Assembly (NCBI GenBank): GCA_965115995.1
Contig: OZ220472.1
Coordinates: forward strand, 2,542,001-2,606,000
Reading direction: 5' to 3'
Source: Poriferisodalis sp026713105
GTDB lineage: Bacteria; Actinomycetota; Acidimicrobiia; Acidimicrobiales; Poriferisodalaceae
Length of the DNA: 64,000 nucleotides
Of this stretch, positions 1 through 8,924 are shown in pieces. Positions within the stretch are counted from its first letter, which is position 1. Every line of letters starts with the position of its first letter. Under the pieces are notes generated by a model. That model ran no database searches. It saw only the letters and a list, made by a program, of their open reading frames with translations, and had not been told where the DNA came from. The position numbers and the translations under genes are program-made.

Positions 1-523
1 TGTCGTCGGTGATGCCCGTCGTGTCCGACCAGTCAGCCGGGCACTCGTTCATGTCGATCTCGAATCCCGACGGACCCCGCAGGATGCCGTCGTCACCGAC
101 GCCGTACTCGCCGGCCTCGATGCCAGCGGTGAGATTGGCCACGATGGCTGCACGCTGCGCCGCGGCCAGCTCCCAGATGCCGTCAATGGTGGACAGATCG
201 AAGTCGTCGATGTTGACGGTCACCATGCCCTCGTCGGCCATGTCGTCCTCGGCCATGTCACCGTCGTCTTCGGCGTCTTCCTCCAACGCCTCCTGGGTGA
301 TGCCGCCGCCGATCGAGCCTTCGTCTTCCGGCTCGGCCTCGTCGGCCATCTCCTCGTCGTCGGCCATCTCGTCGTCGGTCGGCTCGTCGGCGGTTTGGGT
401 TCCCGCGTCTGTCGAGCTGTCGCCGGCATCGTCGTCGTCACCGCCACCGCATGCAGCTGCGATGAGCGAGAACGCGAACAGCAGCGCAAACAAGCGCCAT
501 AGCCCCCGTCGTGGTCCTGTCAT
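1..523 (-). CDS. Branched-chain amino acid-type ABC substrate-binding lipoprotein (3' end outside window)
   Basis: This is the N-terminal 174 residues of a periplasmic-binding-protein lipoprotein; the rest lies beyond the left edge. The start is an ATG with an AAGGGAG ribosome site six bases upstream. A short basic N-terminus and a hydrophobic stretch lead to a lipobox ending AAAC, followed by an acidic Asp/Glu/Met-rich linker. The next part (near GILRGPSGFEIDMNECP) closely matches the neighbouring gene at 723-2408, so the two are tandem paralogues. By family it would capture a small ligand outside the membrane for a Liv-type ABC importer. No permease or ATPase gene is visible in the window, and the ligand cannot be predicted. 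Confidence 0.85.
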   Translation of the reverse strand, partial: MTGPRRGLWRLFALLFAFSLIAAACGGGDDDDAGDSSTDAGTQTADEPTDDEMADDEEMADEAEPEDEGSIGGGITQEALEEDAEDDGDMAEDDMADEGMVTVNIDDFDLSTIDGIWELAAAQRAAIVANLTAGIEAGEYGVGDDGILRGPSGFEIDMNECPADWSDTTGITDD

Positions 524-651
524 GGGAATCTCCCTTGCGTTGTCGTGCCGCACCGGCGCAATGACAGCGGAGGTCTCTGACGCCAGACGGTTCGGGTGAC
601 CCTAATGGCGCACGCGCCGTCGATGTGACTCGATCGTGTTCCAAAAGCGCG

Positions 652-701
652 ACAAACGGCCGCCGCTGCCGGGAACGACCCCGGCGGCGACGGCCGCTTG
701 T
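652..701 (-). terminator. Strong rho-independent-type hairpin after the second binding-protein gene
   Basis: Arms 652-673 and 680-701 pair over 22 positions (one C.A mismatch and two G.U pairs in the minus-strand RNA) around a 6-base loop. The hairpin begins 21 bases after the stop of the 723-2408 gene and is followed by a short T-run on the minus strand. It would separate the two tandem lipoprotein genes, or let only part of the transcription through. Confidence 0.75.
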
Positions 702-722
702 GTCTTATTCAGTAGGGATGGA

Positions 723-2408
723 CTAGCGGCAGCCGCCGTTGTCCTTGTCCCAGACGCAGTTGCCTGAAGCGCCGTTCACGTCAATGACGTTCGAGACGAT
801 CCAGGAGTGCGAGGACGAGTCGTACTGGCTGAAGTCGGTGCCCTCGATCGGGAACGCATCGGCGTTGCCGTTCATGGCGAACGTGATGCCGTCCAGGAAG
901 ATCGGGTGATGGATGTCGATCGCCCGCACCGCCAGGATGAAGTTCGCCCGGTTCAGGCCCGCCGGGTTGTTCGCACTCGCAGGCAGCTCCGCAGCAATGC
1001 GCAGCGCCTCCACGTACGGGTAGCCCAGCATGTAGCCGTTGCCGAACATCGAGATCGTCGGATCGAGGTCGTTGGCCTCGAGGCTCTCGATGATGAAGTC
1101 GATGAACGCATCGCTGCCGATGAGCGCCGGGTCGGTGGTGTCCTTGACACCGCCGCCCACGATCAGCCAGCCGTCGCCGTCATCGCCAGCCGGAGAGATC
1201 CAGCTTGCCGGTGCCTTGCACACCGACGGCGTGAACGCTGCCGAAATCTCTTCCTTCAGACCCGACGCCGCGACCTCCTGGATGGCCAGCAGGCAAGCGT
1301 TGCCCGCGGTCATCGAGATGTAGACGTCGGGGTCGTTGGCGGCGATCGTCGTGATCTCGTTCGTGATCGTCGGCGAGGCCGGGTCGTGACGCACCGGGAC
1401 GAACTCCGACACCACGTCGGGGTTGTTGTGGGCGTATTCCTCGAAGCCCAGCTCGTAGGCCAGACCGAAGTCGTTGTCCATCACCAGACCGGCCACCACG
1501 ACGGGCAGCTCGTCGGCGAGGTTCTCCTTGATCCAGTTGCCCCACAGCACGGCTTCTGTCGAGTAGGACAGGATGCTGCCGGTGGTCCAGGGGTGTACCT
1601 CAGGATCGCCCCATGCCGGGTGGCCCGTCCACACGAACGGCTGCGGGATGCACTCGGCGTTGAGCGTGTCGTACACCGCCAGCGTGTTCGGCGAGCCCAG
1701 CGTGTGAATCGCGAAGACGTTGTCGTTCTCGATCAGCTCGTCGACGAACTCGATGGTCTGTGCAGCGACGTACGCATCGTCGTAGGACTTCATCACGACA
1801 TTGCGACCGGCAATACCGCCGGCGTCGTTGACGGAGCCGAGATACGTCTGCCAGCCGAGTCGAGCGTTGCCGTACAGCGCGAGCGTGCCCGACTGCGGGC
1901 CCGTCTGACCGATGCGGATCTCGTTGTCCGTGATGCCCTCGGTGTTCGACCAGTCCTCAGGGCACTCGTTGAGGTCGATCGTGAACCCCTCGGGGCCCCG
2001 CAGGATGTTGTCGTCGCCAACGCCCCACTCGCCAGACTCGATGTGAGCGGTAATCCGTTCGACAACCTTCGCACGACGGAACGTGGCCTCTTCGAAGATG
2101 CCCTCGATGGTGGAGCGGTCAAACTCCATCATCTCCTCTTCTTCTTCTACCATCTCCTCCTCTTCGGAGGCCTGCTCGATGACTTCCTGGCTGAGGCCGC
2201 CGGCCTCTTCCTCAGGTTCGCCCTCGGCCATCTCCTCTTCTTCGGCCATCTCCTCTTCAGCCATGTCCTCTTCTTCGGCCATGGCCTCGGTGGTCTGGGT
2301 CTCGCCGGCGTCGTCGTCGCCGTCGTCGCCGCCGCAGGCCGCTGCTACGAGCGAGAACGCAAAGAGCAGCGCTAGCAAGCGCAGAAGTCGGTTCTTGGTT
2401 AGTTGCAT
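723..2408 (-). CDS. ABC substrate-binding lipoprotein, branched-chain amino acid type (Peripla_BP_6)
   Basis: 561 residues. The ATG start is fixed by an AGGAGGGG ribosome site and a textbook lipoprotein signal (basic start, hydrophobic core, lipobox AAAC near residue 26). About 60 residues of acidic, Glu/Met-rich low-complexity linker follow, then a type-1 periplasmic-binding fold beginning near IRIGQTGPQSGTLALYG. The protein should be anchored outside the membrane and deliver a ligand to a Liv-type importer. It is a tandem paralogue of the gene at 1-523, on the same strand, with a strong terminator between them. The family binds amino acids, amides, urea or aromatic acids; which ligand applies here is not readable from the sequence. 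Confidence 0.88.
   Translation of the reverse strand: MQLTKNRLLRLLALLFAFSLVAAACGGDDGDDDAGETQTTEAMAEEEDMAEEEMAEEEEMAEGEPEEEAGGLSQEVIEQASEEEEMVEEEEEMMEFDRSTIEGIFEEATFRRAKVVERITAHIESGEWGVGDDNILRGPEGFTIDLNECPEDWSNTEGITDNEIRIGQTGPQSGTLALYGNARLGWQTYLGSVNDAGGIAGRNVVMKSYDDAYVAAQTIEFVDELIENDNVFAIHTLGSPNTLAVYDTLNAECIPQPFVWTGHPAWGDPEVHPWTTGSILSYSTEAVLWGNWIKENLADELPVVVAGLVMDNDFGLAYELGFEEYAHNNPDVVSEFVPVRHDPASPTITNEITTIAANDPDVYISMTAGNACLLAIQEVAASGLKEEISAAFTPSVCKAPASWISPAGDDGDGWLIVGGGVKDTTDPALIGSDAFIDFIIESLEANDLDPTISMFGNGYMLGYPYVEALRIAAELPASANNPAGLNRANFILAVRAIDIHHPIFLDGITFAMNGNADAFPIEGTDFSQYDSSSHSWIVSNVIDVNGASGNCVWDKDNGGCR
2231..2282. repeat. Short tandem repeats coding the acidic linker
   Basis: Near-identical units of 15-18 bases (core cctcttcttcggccat on the plus strand) are repeated about three times, coding the repeated A-E-E-E-M pattern after the lipobox of the 723-2408 protein. 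A similar but diverged set lies in the paralogue at about 230-385. Such coding repeats can change length by slippage. Confidence 0.6.
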
Positions 2409-2555
2409 GGGTCCCCTCCTGGGTGGAACAGCAGACACCGCGGCATCCCAAGTTGACAGCGAGCAGCCGTGGCCCCCGACTGTCCCCCGATGACCGCTGC
2501 GGCGGTGCGCGCGAGAGTAATCGCGTCGTGCGAAGTGTTTCTGGCCGAGTTGCGA

Positions 2556-2572
2556 CGATTGCGTGACAATCG
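2556..2572. promoter_or_regulatory. Candidate operator: CGATTG-N5-CAATCG inverted repeat
   Basis: A perfect 6-bp inverted repeat with a 5-base spacer sits between the divergent binding-protein gene (start 2408) and LLM gene (start 2626). Its distance from both starts would suit a transcription-factor site. No regulator gene is adjacent, so function is inference. Confidence 0.35.
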
Positions 2573-2611
2573 CTGTGAGAGCCCGGCCCGGCACGCCCGA
2601 GCAGTCCGGCA

Positions 2612-2617
2612 TAGCGT
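2612..2617 (+). promoter_or_regulatory. -10 element TAGCGT of a leaderless transcript (LLM gene)
   Basis: TAGCGT lies 8 bases before the ATG at 2626, and no ribosome site is seen. This is the TAnnnT spacing of leaderless actinobacterial genes. Confidence 0.5.
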
Positions 2618-2625
2618 GTCGGCTC

Positions 2626-3543
2626 ATGGAATGGGGAGTCACACTGCCGCACTTGGGCCACGTCGGAAGCCGGGACGGGCTCATCACGTTCGCCTCGGAA
2701 GTCGACCAGCTCGGATTCGATTCGGGCTGGGCGTCAGATCATGTCTGCTGGCCGGCCGAGCTGGTGTCGAAGTATCCGTACTCCGACGACGGATCGTTCC
2801 CAGCGCCGCCCAAGACGGGCTGGCTCGATCCGATCGGCACGCTGCTGTTCGTGGCCGCGGTCACCGAGAACCTGCGGCTGGGCTTCAGCGTGCTGATCCT
2901 GCCCTACCGGCCGCCAGTCGAAACAGCGAAGCGATTGGCGACCATCGACGTGCTGTCGAACGGCCGGTTGATTCTGGGCGTGGGCGTGGGCTGGATGCGC
3001 GAGGAAGCCGAGGTGCTCGGCATGCCGTGGGACCGCCGGGGCAAGCGCTCCGACGAGCAGCTCGAGGTGTTCCGCACGCTGTTCACCGAGGACAATCCGA
3101 GCTTCGACGGCGAGTTCTATTCCTTCCCCGCCGTCGGCTTCGAGCCCAAGCCAGTGCAAGACCCGGTGCCGGTGTGGGTGGGCGGCAACACCGCTGCCGC
3201 CTACCGGCGAGTGGCACAGCACGGGCACGGCTTTCACGCCGCGTTCGAGACGCTCGACGAGGTTGCGTCAGGCTGGAGCCAGGTGGGCGAGGCGTGTGAT
3301 GCCGCGGGCCGCGACCGCAGCGAGATCACCTTGTCGCTGCGCTACTACCTCGACCCGGCATCGGCGATGAAGCCGGCGGTGTCGATAGCCGGCAGCACAG
3401 AGCAGATGATCGACAGCGTGGGCCAGGTAGCGGACACCGGAGTGACGCATTTCGTGGTCGACCCGGTGGCGCGCGGCGGCATCGAAGGCCGCCTCGATGC
3501 GCTGCGGGCCTTCATGGCCGACGTCGCCCCCCACTTCGCCTAG
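2626..3543 (+). CDS. LLM class F420-dependent oxidoreductase (TIGR03619-like)
   Basis: 305 residues of the bacterial-luciferase-like TIM-barrel superfamily, which carries out hydride transfer with F420 or FMN. Typical segments are visible: the N-terminal MEWGVTLPHLG strand, the SDHV and PYSDDG region, NGRLILGVGVGWMREE, and PVWVGGNTAAAYRR near the cofactor-phosphate region. The ATG at 2626 is preferred over an upstream start because the family begins just before the first beta-strand and a TAGCGT -10 box lies 8 bases upstream. It is divergent from the binding-protein gene. The closest relative in the window is the gene at 36742-37593. The substrate is unknown. Confidence 0.85.
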   Translation: MEWGVTLPHLGHVGSRDGLITFASEVDQLGFDSGWASDHVCWPAELVSKYPYSDDGSFPAPPKTGWLDPIGTLLFVAAVTENLRLGFSVLILPYRPPVETAKRLATIDVLSNGRLILGVGVGWMREEAEVLGMPWDRRGKRSDEQLEVFRTLFTEDNPSFDGEFYSFPAVGFEPKPVQDPVPVWVGGNTAAAYRRVAQHGHGFHAAFETLDEVASGWSQVGEACDAAGRDRSEITLSLRYYLDPASAMKPAVSIAGSTEQMIDSVGQVADTGVTHFVVDPVARGGIEGRLDALRAFMADVAPHFA

Positions 3544-3608
3544 CGCCAGCCTTCCCCGCCGACGAAATCGAGCGCGCCCCGTTCGCTGCGGGGCGGCAGA
3601 CTCGGTGC

Positions 3609-5636
3609 GTGCTGTGGGGATCCTCGCTTGGGAAGTCGTACCCGCCGCGGCGGCTGTTCGCTGACGTCAGTGTGCAGCTCTCCGCGGGTCGGCGGGTCGC
3701 GCTGGTGGGCGGCAATGGCATCGGCAAGACGACCCTGCTGGAGATCTTGGCCGGCCTCAACGAGCCCGATGAGGGCGAGGTCCACCGCCAGAACGGGCTG
3801 ACGCTCGGCTACCTGCCCCAGGAACTCGACGAGATCACCGAGGGCACCGTGCTCGAGGCGACGCTGGCGGGCGCGAGCGACGTCACGGCGATGACGGCCG
3901 AGCTGCGCTCACTGGAGGCACGGCTGGCCGACGTGGATGCCACAGACCATGACGAGGTACTGGCGCGTTATGGCGAACTGGAGGCCCGATTCCGCCAGAT
4001 CGGCGGCTATGGCTTCGAGGCGGAGGCTCACCGGGTGCTCGCCGGGCTGGGCTTCGCCGCTGACGACGCGCAGCGCCCGGTGACGCAGCTCTCGGGCGGC
4101 TGGCGGATGCGGGTTGCGCTCGCACAGCTCCTGCTGTCGAAGCCCGACGTGCTGCTGGCCGACGAGCCCACGAACCATCTCGATGTCGACTCGGTGGCAT
4201 GGCTGGAGGATCAGCTCGCCTCGTGGGAGGGCGGGCTGCTGTTCGTCAGCCACGACCGCGACTTCATCGACGCCGTCGCCAACCGGGTCATCGAGATGGA
4301 CGGCACCAGCGCGTACGAGCACGTCGGCGGCTTCGCCGAGTTCGTCGTGGCCCGTGAGGAGCGGATTGTCGCGGCCGAGGCGGCTGCGGCACAGCAGGCC
4401 CGGCGTCGGGCGCACACCGAGCGGTTCATCGAGCGTTTCCGCTACAAGGCCACCAAGGCTCGCCAGGTGCAGAGCCGGATCAAGGCGTTGGAGAAGATCG
4501 AGCCCGTCGAGGTGCCCACCCGCAAGGAGCTGGCGGCACGCTTCGGCTTCGGCACGCCCCGGCGGTCGTCACGAGTGGTCACCGAGCTGGTCGATGCTTC
4601 CCTGGGCTACGCCGACGGCGACGCGCCCGTGCTGGAAGGCGTCGACCTGGTCATCGAACGCGGCACCAAGGTGGGCGTGGTGGGGCCCAACGGCGCCGGC
4701 AAGACGACGCTGCTGCGGGTGCTGCGGGGTGAGCTGGGCGTGCTCGGCGGCGAGCTGCACCGGGGCCGCAACGTCGACATGGCCACCTTCGAACAGCACC
4801 TCGCCGAGGTCATGGACCCTCGCCGCACGGTGGTGGAGGAATTCACGGCATCGGTGGGCGATCAGCCGGGCCGCAACGTGCGCACCATGCTGGGCGGGTT
4901 CGGCTTTGCGGGCGATGCGGCCGACCGCGAGGTGGCCGACCTGTCAGGCGGCGAGCGGACGCGGCTGGCGCTGGGGATGACCATGGCCAACCCGGTCAAC
5001 CTGCTGGTGCTCGACGAGCCCACCAACCATCTCGACCTGCCGAGCTGCGACCTGCTGGAGGATGCGCTGTCGGTGTATCCGGGCACAGTGCTGCTGGTGA
5101 CCCACGACCGCCACCTCATCCGCAGCGTGGCCGACTCGCTGATCGTGGTGCGCGACGGCACTGCCACCCTGCACCCAGGCGTCGACGAGGATCTGCTGCG
5201 ACCCCCGGGGCTGAGCACGCGACGGACTGCTGGGGGCAGCACCGCGGGCAACACTCGCAGCCGGCGATCCGGCAGTGCGAGCAGCGACGATTCGGGCAGC
5301 GGGAGCGCCACCGGCAGCCGGAGCGCAGGCTCACAGACATCGCGCGCAGCCGCGGCCAAGCGGCGCCGCGAGGGCGCCAGCAAACGTCAAGCCGCCCACG
5401 ATGCGACAGCAGATCTGCGCCGAGCGCTGGTCGCGGCCGAGCGAGCATGGGAAGCCGCCGAGCACCGTGTGGCCGAGTTGCAGGCGCTTCTCGGCGAGCC
5501 GGCTACCTACGAAGAACCGGAGCTCGCGCGCCAGGTGGCCGAGGACTACGGCACCGCCAAGTCTGAAGCCATGACACACATGAGCGAATGCGAGTCGCTG
5601 CAACGACGCATCGAGCGGGCGGCGGCAAGCGTCTGA
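3609..5636 (+). CDS. ABC-F family ATPase (Uup/EttA-like)
   Basis: 675 residues with two ABC ATPase domains and no membrane segments, so a cytosolic ABC-F protein. Domain 1 has Walker A GGNGIGKTT (34-42), signature LSGGWRMR (161-168) and Walker B LLADEPTNHLD. Domain 2 has GPNGAGKTT near 359, LSGGERTR near 444 and LLVLDEPTNHLD. After domain 2 comes a Ser/Gly/Arg-rich spacer (about 530-590), then an Ala/Glu/Arg-rich C-terminal helix resembling the Uup coiled coil. Family members act on ribosomes during stalled or difficult elongation; some give antibiotic resistance. The start is GTG. It ends 46 bases from a convergent phosphoesterase gene. Confidence 0.88.
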   Translation: MLWGSSLGKSYPPRRLFADVSVQLSAGRRVALVGGNGIGKTTLLEILAGLNEPDEGEVHRQNGLTLGYLPQELDEITEGTVLEATLAGASDVTAMTAELRSLEARLADVDATDHDEVLARYGELEARFRQIGGYGFEAEAHRVLAGLGFAADDAQRPVTQLSGGWRMRVALAQLLLSKPDVLLADEPTNHLDVDSVAWLEDQLASWEGGLLFVSHDRDFIDAVANRVIEMDGTSAYEHVGGFAEFVVAREERIVAAEAAAAQQARRRAHTERFIERFRYKATKARQVQSRIKALEKIEPVEVPTRKELAARFGFGTPRRSSRVVTELVDASLGYADGDAPVLEGVDLVIERGTKVGVVGPNGAGKTTLLRVLRGELGVLGGELHRGRNVDMATFEQHLAEVMDPRRTVVEEFTASVGDQPGRNVRTMLGGFGFAGDAADREVADLSGGERTRLALGMTMANPVNLLVLDEPTNHLDLPSCDLLEDALSVYPGTVLLVTHDRHLIRSVADSLIVVRDGTATLHPGVDEDLLRPPGLSTRRTAGGSTAGNTRSRRSGSASSDDSGSGSATGSRSAGSQTSRAAAAKRRREGASKRQAAHDATADLRRALVAAERAWEAAEHRVAELQALLGEPATYEEPELARQVAEDYGTAKSEAMTHMSECESLQRRIERAAASV

Positions 5637-5682
5637 CGCGCTGACGCCGACCGGCTGGGGCCCGTGCGCCGACCCGATGTCG

Positions 5683-6465
5683 CTAGCCGCAACCGGCGGG
5701 AGGCGGGGTGACAGCTACGTGGTCGACGGCGACGGTTCCGGTGCTGCCGTCGGCGTGCTGTTGGAAGGTGACCAGGCACGCCGTTCCGTTCGACGGTGTG
5801 CCCATGGGGGCGCCGGGGTACCAGGCGATGACCTCGCCGACGGACACGTCGGTGGTGACGTGCCAATGTCCGAGCGCCACGTAGTCGGCGGCGGTGGCTT
5901 CGATCTCTTCGGCGGCGATCGGCGAGGACCGGTGCGCGTCATCGTCGGTGCGCTGGAAGTGCCCGTGCCCAGCAGCGATGAACCAGCCGTCGTCGGGGCG
6001 TGCCGGCACGCCCGCGAGGGGGCGGTAGTCGGCATCGTGGGAGTCCATGGCCCGGCCCCACAGGGTCAGGTCGTGCTCGCCGAAGTGCAGGGTTGCCCCT
6101 AACGGATCATCGAGGAAGATCACCCCGGCGCCGGTGACTTCGAGGCGGTGCTCGTGGTCGGCGTGGGTGCCCCACAGGGTCCGTTCGTCGTGGACGTCGT
6201 GGTTGCCAGGGATGATGACCACCGAGGCGTCGACGTCGCCGAGCAGCTCCATGGTGTGCGCGACGTCGGGGCGCCGCAGCCGGGCGTGGTCGAACAGGTC
6301 TCCAGCGATCAGCAGCACGTCAGCCTGGTAGGCGGCTGCGGTGTCGGCGAGGGCGTGGATGGGGCACTGGCACACGTCGCGGTGCGCTCCGTGCGGTCCG
6401 CGCACGTGGCCGATGTGGACATCGGAGGTGTGCAGAACGCGTAGCGTGTGCCCTGCCCCGGGCAT
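5683..6465 (-). CDS. Calcineurin-like metallophosphoesterase (SbcD/YfcE superfamily)
   Basis: 260 residues. The metal-binding motifs of the family appear in order: D-x-H (TSDVHIG) at the N-terminus, GDLFDHAR, GNHDVHDE, then GHGHFQ and GHWH towards the C-terminus. These bind the two metal ions that cleave phosphoester bonds. The N-terminus resembles SbcD-type exonuclease subunits, but the protein is shorter than SbcD and has no SbcC partner nearby, so a stand-alone phosphodiesterase is equally likely. The ATG at 6465 was chosen because the family starts a few residues before the first strand; an upstream in-frame start at 6507 is possible. It is convergent with the ABC-F gene. Confidence 0.8.
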   Translation of the reverse strand: MPGAGHTLRVLHTSDVHIGHVRGPHGAHRDVCQCPIHALADTAAAYQADVLLIAGDLFDHARLRRPDVAHTMELLGDVDASVVIIPGNHDVHDERTLWGTHADHEHRLEVTGAGVIFLDDPLGATLHFGEHDLTLWGRAMDSHDADYRPLAGVPARPDDGWFIAAGHGHFQRTDDDAHRSSPIAAEEIEATAADYVALGHWHVTTDVSVGEVIAWYPGAPMGTPSNGTACLVTFQQHADGSTGTVAVDHVAVTPPPAGCG

Positions 6466-6637
6466 CTCGGTCTCAGCCAGTCCAATCACCGCGAGACAGC
6501 TTGCCACGGCATGCTGGCCGACACTCCGGGCCGAACCCTGGGCCCTGACACTGGGCGTCAGACAACTTTCGGCTGGATGTCAACGCTGCGGCACCGCCGG
6601 TTCACAAGGGGTACATCCCCGCTTCACCTTCGGGCGG

Positions 6638-6643
6638 TACCTT
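6638..6643 (+). promoter_or_regulatory. -10 element TACCTT of a leaderless transcript (surE)
   Basis: TACCTT lies exactly 7 bases before the GTG start of surE, with no ribosome site in between. This supports both a leaderless mRNA and the GTG start. Confidence 0.55.
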
Positions 6644-6650
6644 CGACACG

Positions 6651-7466
6651 GTGCGGATTCTGGTAACCAACGATGACGGCATCTCTTCGGAGGGCCTGTA
6701 CGTCCTTGCCAGCGCCATGACCGCTCACGGCGACGTCGTGGTGGTGGCACCAGATTCCGAGTACTCAGGCGCCGGCGCAGCCATCGGACCCCTGCACCTG
6801 ATGGATCCCCAAGTACACAAGGTGCACTTCGAGGGCATCGAAGACGCTTGGACCGTGTCGGGCGCACCGGCGCTGTGCGTCATGTTCGCCCGCCTCGGCG
6901 CCTTCGGTCCGGTCGATCTGGTCGTCTCGGGAATCAACCCGGGCGCGAACGTCGGCAGATCGGTGTATCACTCCGGCACCGTCGGAGCGGTGTTGACAGG
7001 CCGCAACGGCAAGATCCCGGGGCTGGCCGTCAGCCAGACCGTCGAGGGATTCGGCGTGGAGGGCCAGGGCTGGGAAGACGCCATCGCCGATCAGAAATGG
7101 CACTCGGCGGCCGAGGTCGCGAGCACGGTGCTGCAGGGTCTGCTCGCCGATGAGCATTCCGAAGCGTGGGCGGTGAATCTGAACGTTCCCAACTGCGAAG
7201 TCGCGGACATGCAGGGCTGGCGATTCACCGAAGTGGGCACCGTGCCGCCGCGTTCGATCACTTCGGTCAGCCTTGAGCCGCATCCCGACAACACCGAGGC
7301 ATTCCGGGTGGCCATGCAGTGGGGCGATGCGGTCGACATGCCGGTGGAAGTCGACACCGGTGCGGTCATGCACGACCTCGTCTCGGTGTCGTTTCTGTCA
7401 CGCATCACCGCGCAAGCGCCGACGGTCGAAAACAAGCTGACCGCCTGCCTCGACGGCCTGTTCTGA
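6651..7466 (+). CDS. surE: 5'/3'-nucleotidase SurE
   Basis: 271 residues. The protein opens with MRILVTNDDGI, whose adjacent Asp residues (8 and 9) bind the catalytic metal in SurE. Other SurE signatures follow: VVVAPDSEYSGAGAAI, SGINPGANVG and the YHSGTVGAVLTGR loop. SurE removes the phosphate from nucleoside monophosphates in the cytosol and is linked to stationary-phase survival. The GTG start is the first codon before the family N-terminus and has a -10 box 7 bases upstream. It is convergent with the MFS gene, with a 40-base gap. Confidence 0.92.
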   Translation: MRILVTNDDGISSEGLYVLASAMTAHGDVVVVAPDSEYSGAGAAIGPLHLMDPQVHKVHFEGIEDAWTVSGAPALCVMFARLGAFGPVDLVVSGINPGANVGRSVYHSGTVGAVLTGRNGKIPGLAVSQTVEGFGVEGQGWEDAIADQKWHSAAEVASTVLQGLLADEHSEAWAVNLNVPNCEVADMQGWRFTEVGTVPPRSITSVSLEPHPDNTEAFRVAMQWGDAVDMPVEVDTGAVMHDLVSVSFLSRITAQAPTVENKLTACLDGLF

Positions 7467-7506
7467 GCACAGATGGGGAGCGCCGCGGCGCTGCGATCGT
7501 GTGCGA

Positions 7507-8805
7507 TCAGGCGGTGAGGCGGCGGGTGACCCGGAAGTTCCGCACGAGCATCGCGACGGCTGCGACGCCGAGCGCCACTGCTACCCAGGCTCCCCAGGTT
7601 GCCAAGTCGGCATAGGAGCGGTGCTCGACTGCCAAGCCTGAGCTCACGCCGGCGGCCGCGCCGAGCGCCGTCATCAGCACGTCGGCGGTGGCTTGCACGC
7701 TGACACGGCGCTCCACGGGGAACGAGGAGGTCAGCAGCGAGCTGGCCGACACGACGCAACAGCTCCAGCCGATGCCGATGAAGAACAGCCCCGACAGCAG
7801 ACCGGTGGCGTGCTGGGCTTCGGTGTTGGCCGCCATGACAGCGCCGACGGTGAGCACGAGCGCGCCGAACACGATGACCAACTGACCGCCGATGCGGTCG
7901 ACCAGCCAGCCCACATAGGGCGAGAACGCGAACATGCCGGAGATGTGCAGCGACAGCATGATGCCGATGATCAGCGGGTTCTGGTCGCCTTGGGCCATGT
8001 GAATCGGCGACACCGTCATGACGCCCACCATCACGGCTTGGGACAGCATCATCCCGATGAGGGCGATCGAGGCCACGGGATGGGCCAGTATCCGGCCGGC
8101 CTCGGCCAGGCTCGGCAGCTTGACGCTGGTTGAGCCGGCATCTGCGGCCACCACTTGCAGCGGGTCGGGGCGCAGGCGGCGCCAGATATTGAGGGCGCCG
8201 AGGCCGAACAGGCCAAGCGCCAAGGCGTACGGCAGCGCGAAACCGCTCAGCCCTTCGGTGTCGGCGAAGAAGCTCTTGAGGCCGAGCGCCACCGTGGGCA
8301 CCAACACCGAGCCGACCGTGCTGGCCCACAGCACGAGGCTGATCGAGCGGGCCCGGTTCTCATCGGTGGCCAGGTCGGCGCCGGCGTAGCGCGCGGCCAG
8401 GTTGGCGGCCTGACCGGTGCCGATCAGCACCATGCCCAACACGAGCACCGAGTAGCGGCCCACGAACGCGGACAGCAAGGCGAGCGTGGCGCCGATGGCG
8501 CCGACGAAGTAGCCGGCGGAGAGCCCGGCGCGGCGGCCGTGGCGGGCCATCAGCGCAGCCAGCGGGATGCCTGCGAGCGCGCCGCCGATGCTGAGGCACA
8601 CGGCGGCCAGCGAGGCCTTGGTCTCGCTGCCCGTCATCTGATCGGCCAGCAAGGTGGATGCCGAGAACGACGCGGTCATGGCCAGCCCGCCGGGGATCAC
8701 CCCGAGTTGCAGCACCCGGATGGTGCGGCGCGCCAGTTCGTCGCGCTCGGGCGAACCGGGGAGGTAGGCGGCTCCCCCGTCGCCCGCCGACAAACTCTGC
8801 ACCAT
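7507..8805 (-). CDS. Major facilitator superfamily transporter
   Basis: 432 residues, strongly hydrophobic, with about 12 predicted membrane helices in two halves and an MFS loop between helices 2 and 3 (LMARHGRRAG). The second half has a matching PYVGWLVDRIGG loop. The ATG at 8805 has a GGGAGG ribosome site, which rules out the longer upstream reading. It probably exports or imports a small solute by ion coupling; the substrate is not predictable. It is divergent from the SDR gene at 8925 and convergent with surE. Confidence 0.82.
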   Translation of the reverse strand: MVQSLSAGDGGAAYLPGSPERDELARRTIRVLQLGVIPGGLAMTASFSASTLLADQMTGSETKASLAAVCLSIGGALAGIPLAALMARHGRRAGLSAGYFVGAIGATLALLSAFVGRYSVLVLGMVLIGTGQAANLAARYAGADLATDENRARSISLVLWASTVGSVLVPTVALGLKSFFADTEGLSGFALPYALALGLFGLGALNIWRRLRPDPLQVVAADAGSTSVKLPSLAEAGRILAHPVASIALIGMMLSQAVMVGVMTVSPIHMAQGDQNPLIIGIMLSLHISGMFAFSPYVGWLVDRIGGQLVIVFGALVLTVGAVMAANTEAQHATGLLSGLFFIGIGWSCCVVSASSLLTSSFPVERRVSVQATADVLMTALGAAAGVSSGLAVEHRSYADLATWGAWVAVALGVAAVAMLVRNFRVTRRLTA

Positions 8806-8924
8806 CGCTCTAACCTCCCGGCCCAAGTCTCCGCGTGCGTGTGCTGACCCGGCGGAGGAGCCGACTGGGAACGCTACAGCGGGCCGCAATCGCACGCCGG
8901 GATGAACGTCTGAGGAGGCGTGGT

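Noticed and set aside
807..2375. Long plus-strand open frame opposite the second binding-protein gene
   Set aside because: Arg/Val/Asp-rich composition with no family features; it is a shadow caused by GC-rich third positions on the other strand.
7479..7494. Palindrome AGCGCCGCGGCGCT between surE and the MFS gene as a terminator
   Set aside because: A perfect palindrome with no loop and no T-run; ordinary GC-rich sequence can produce it.
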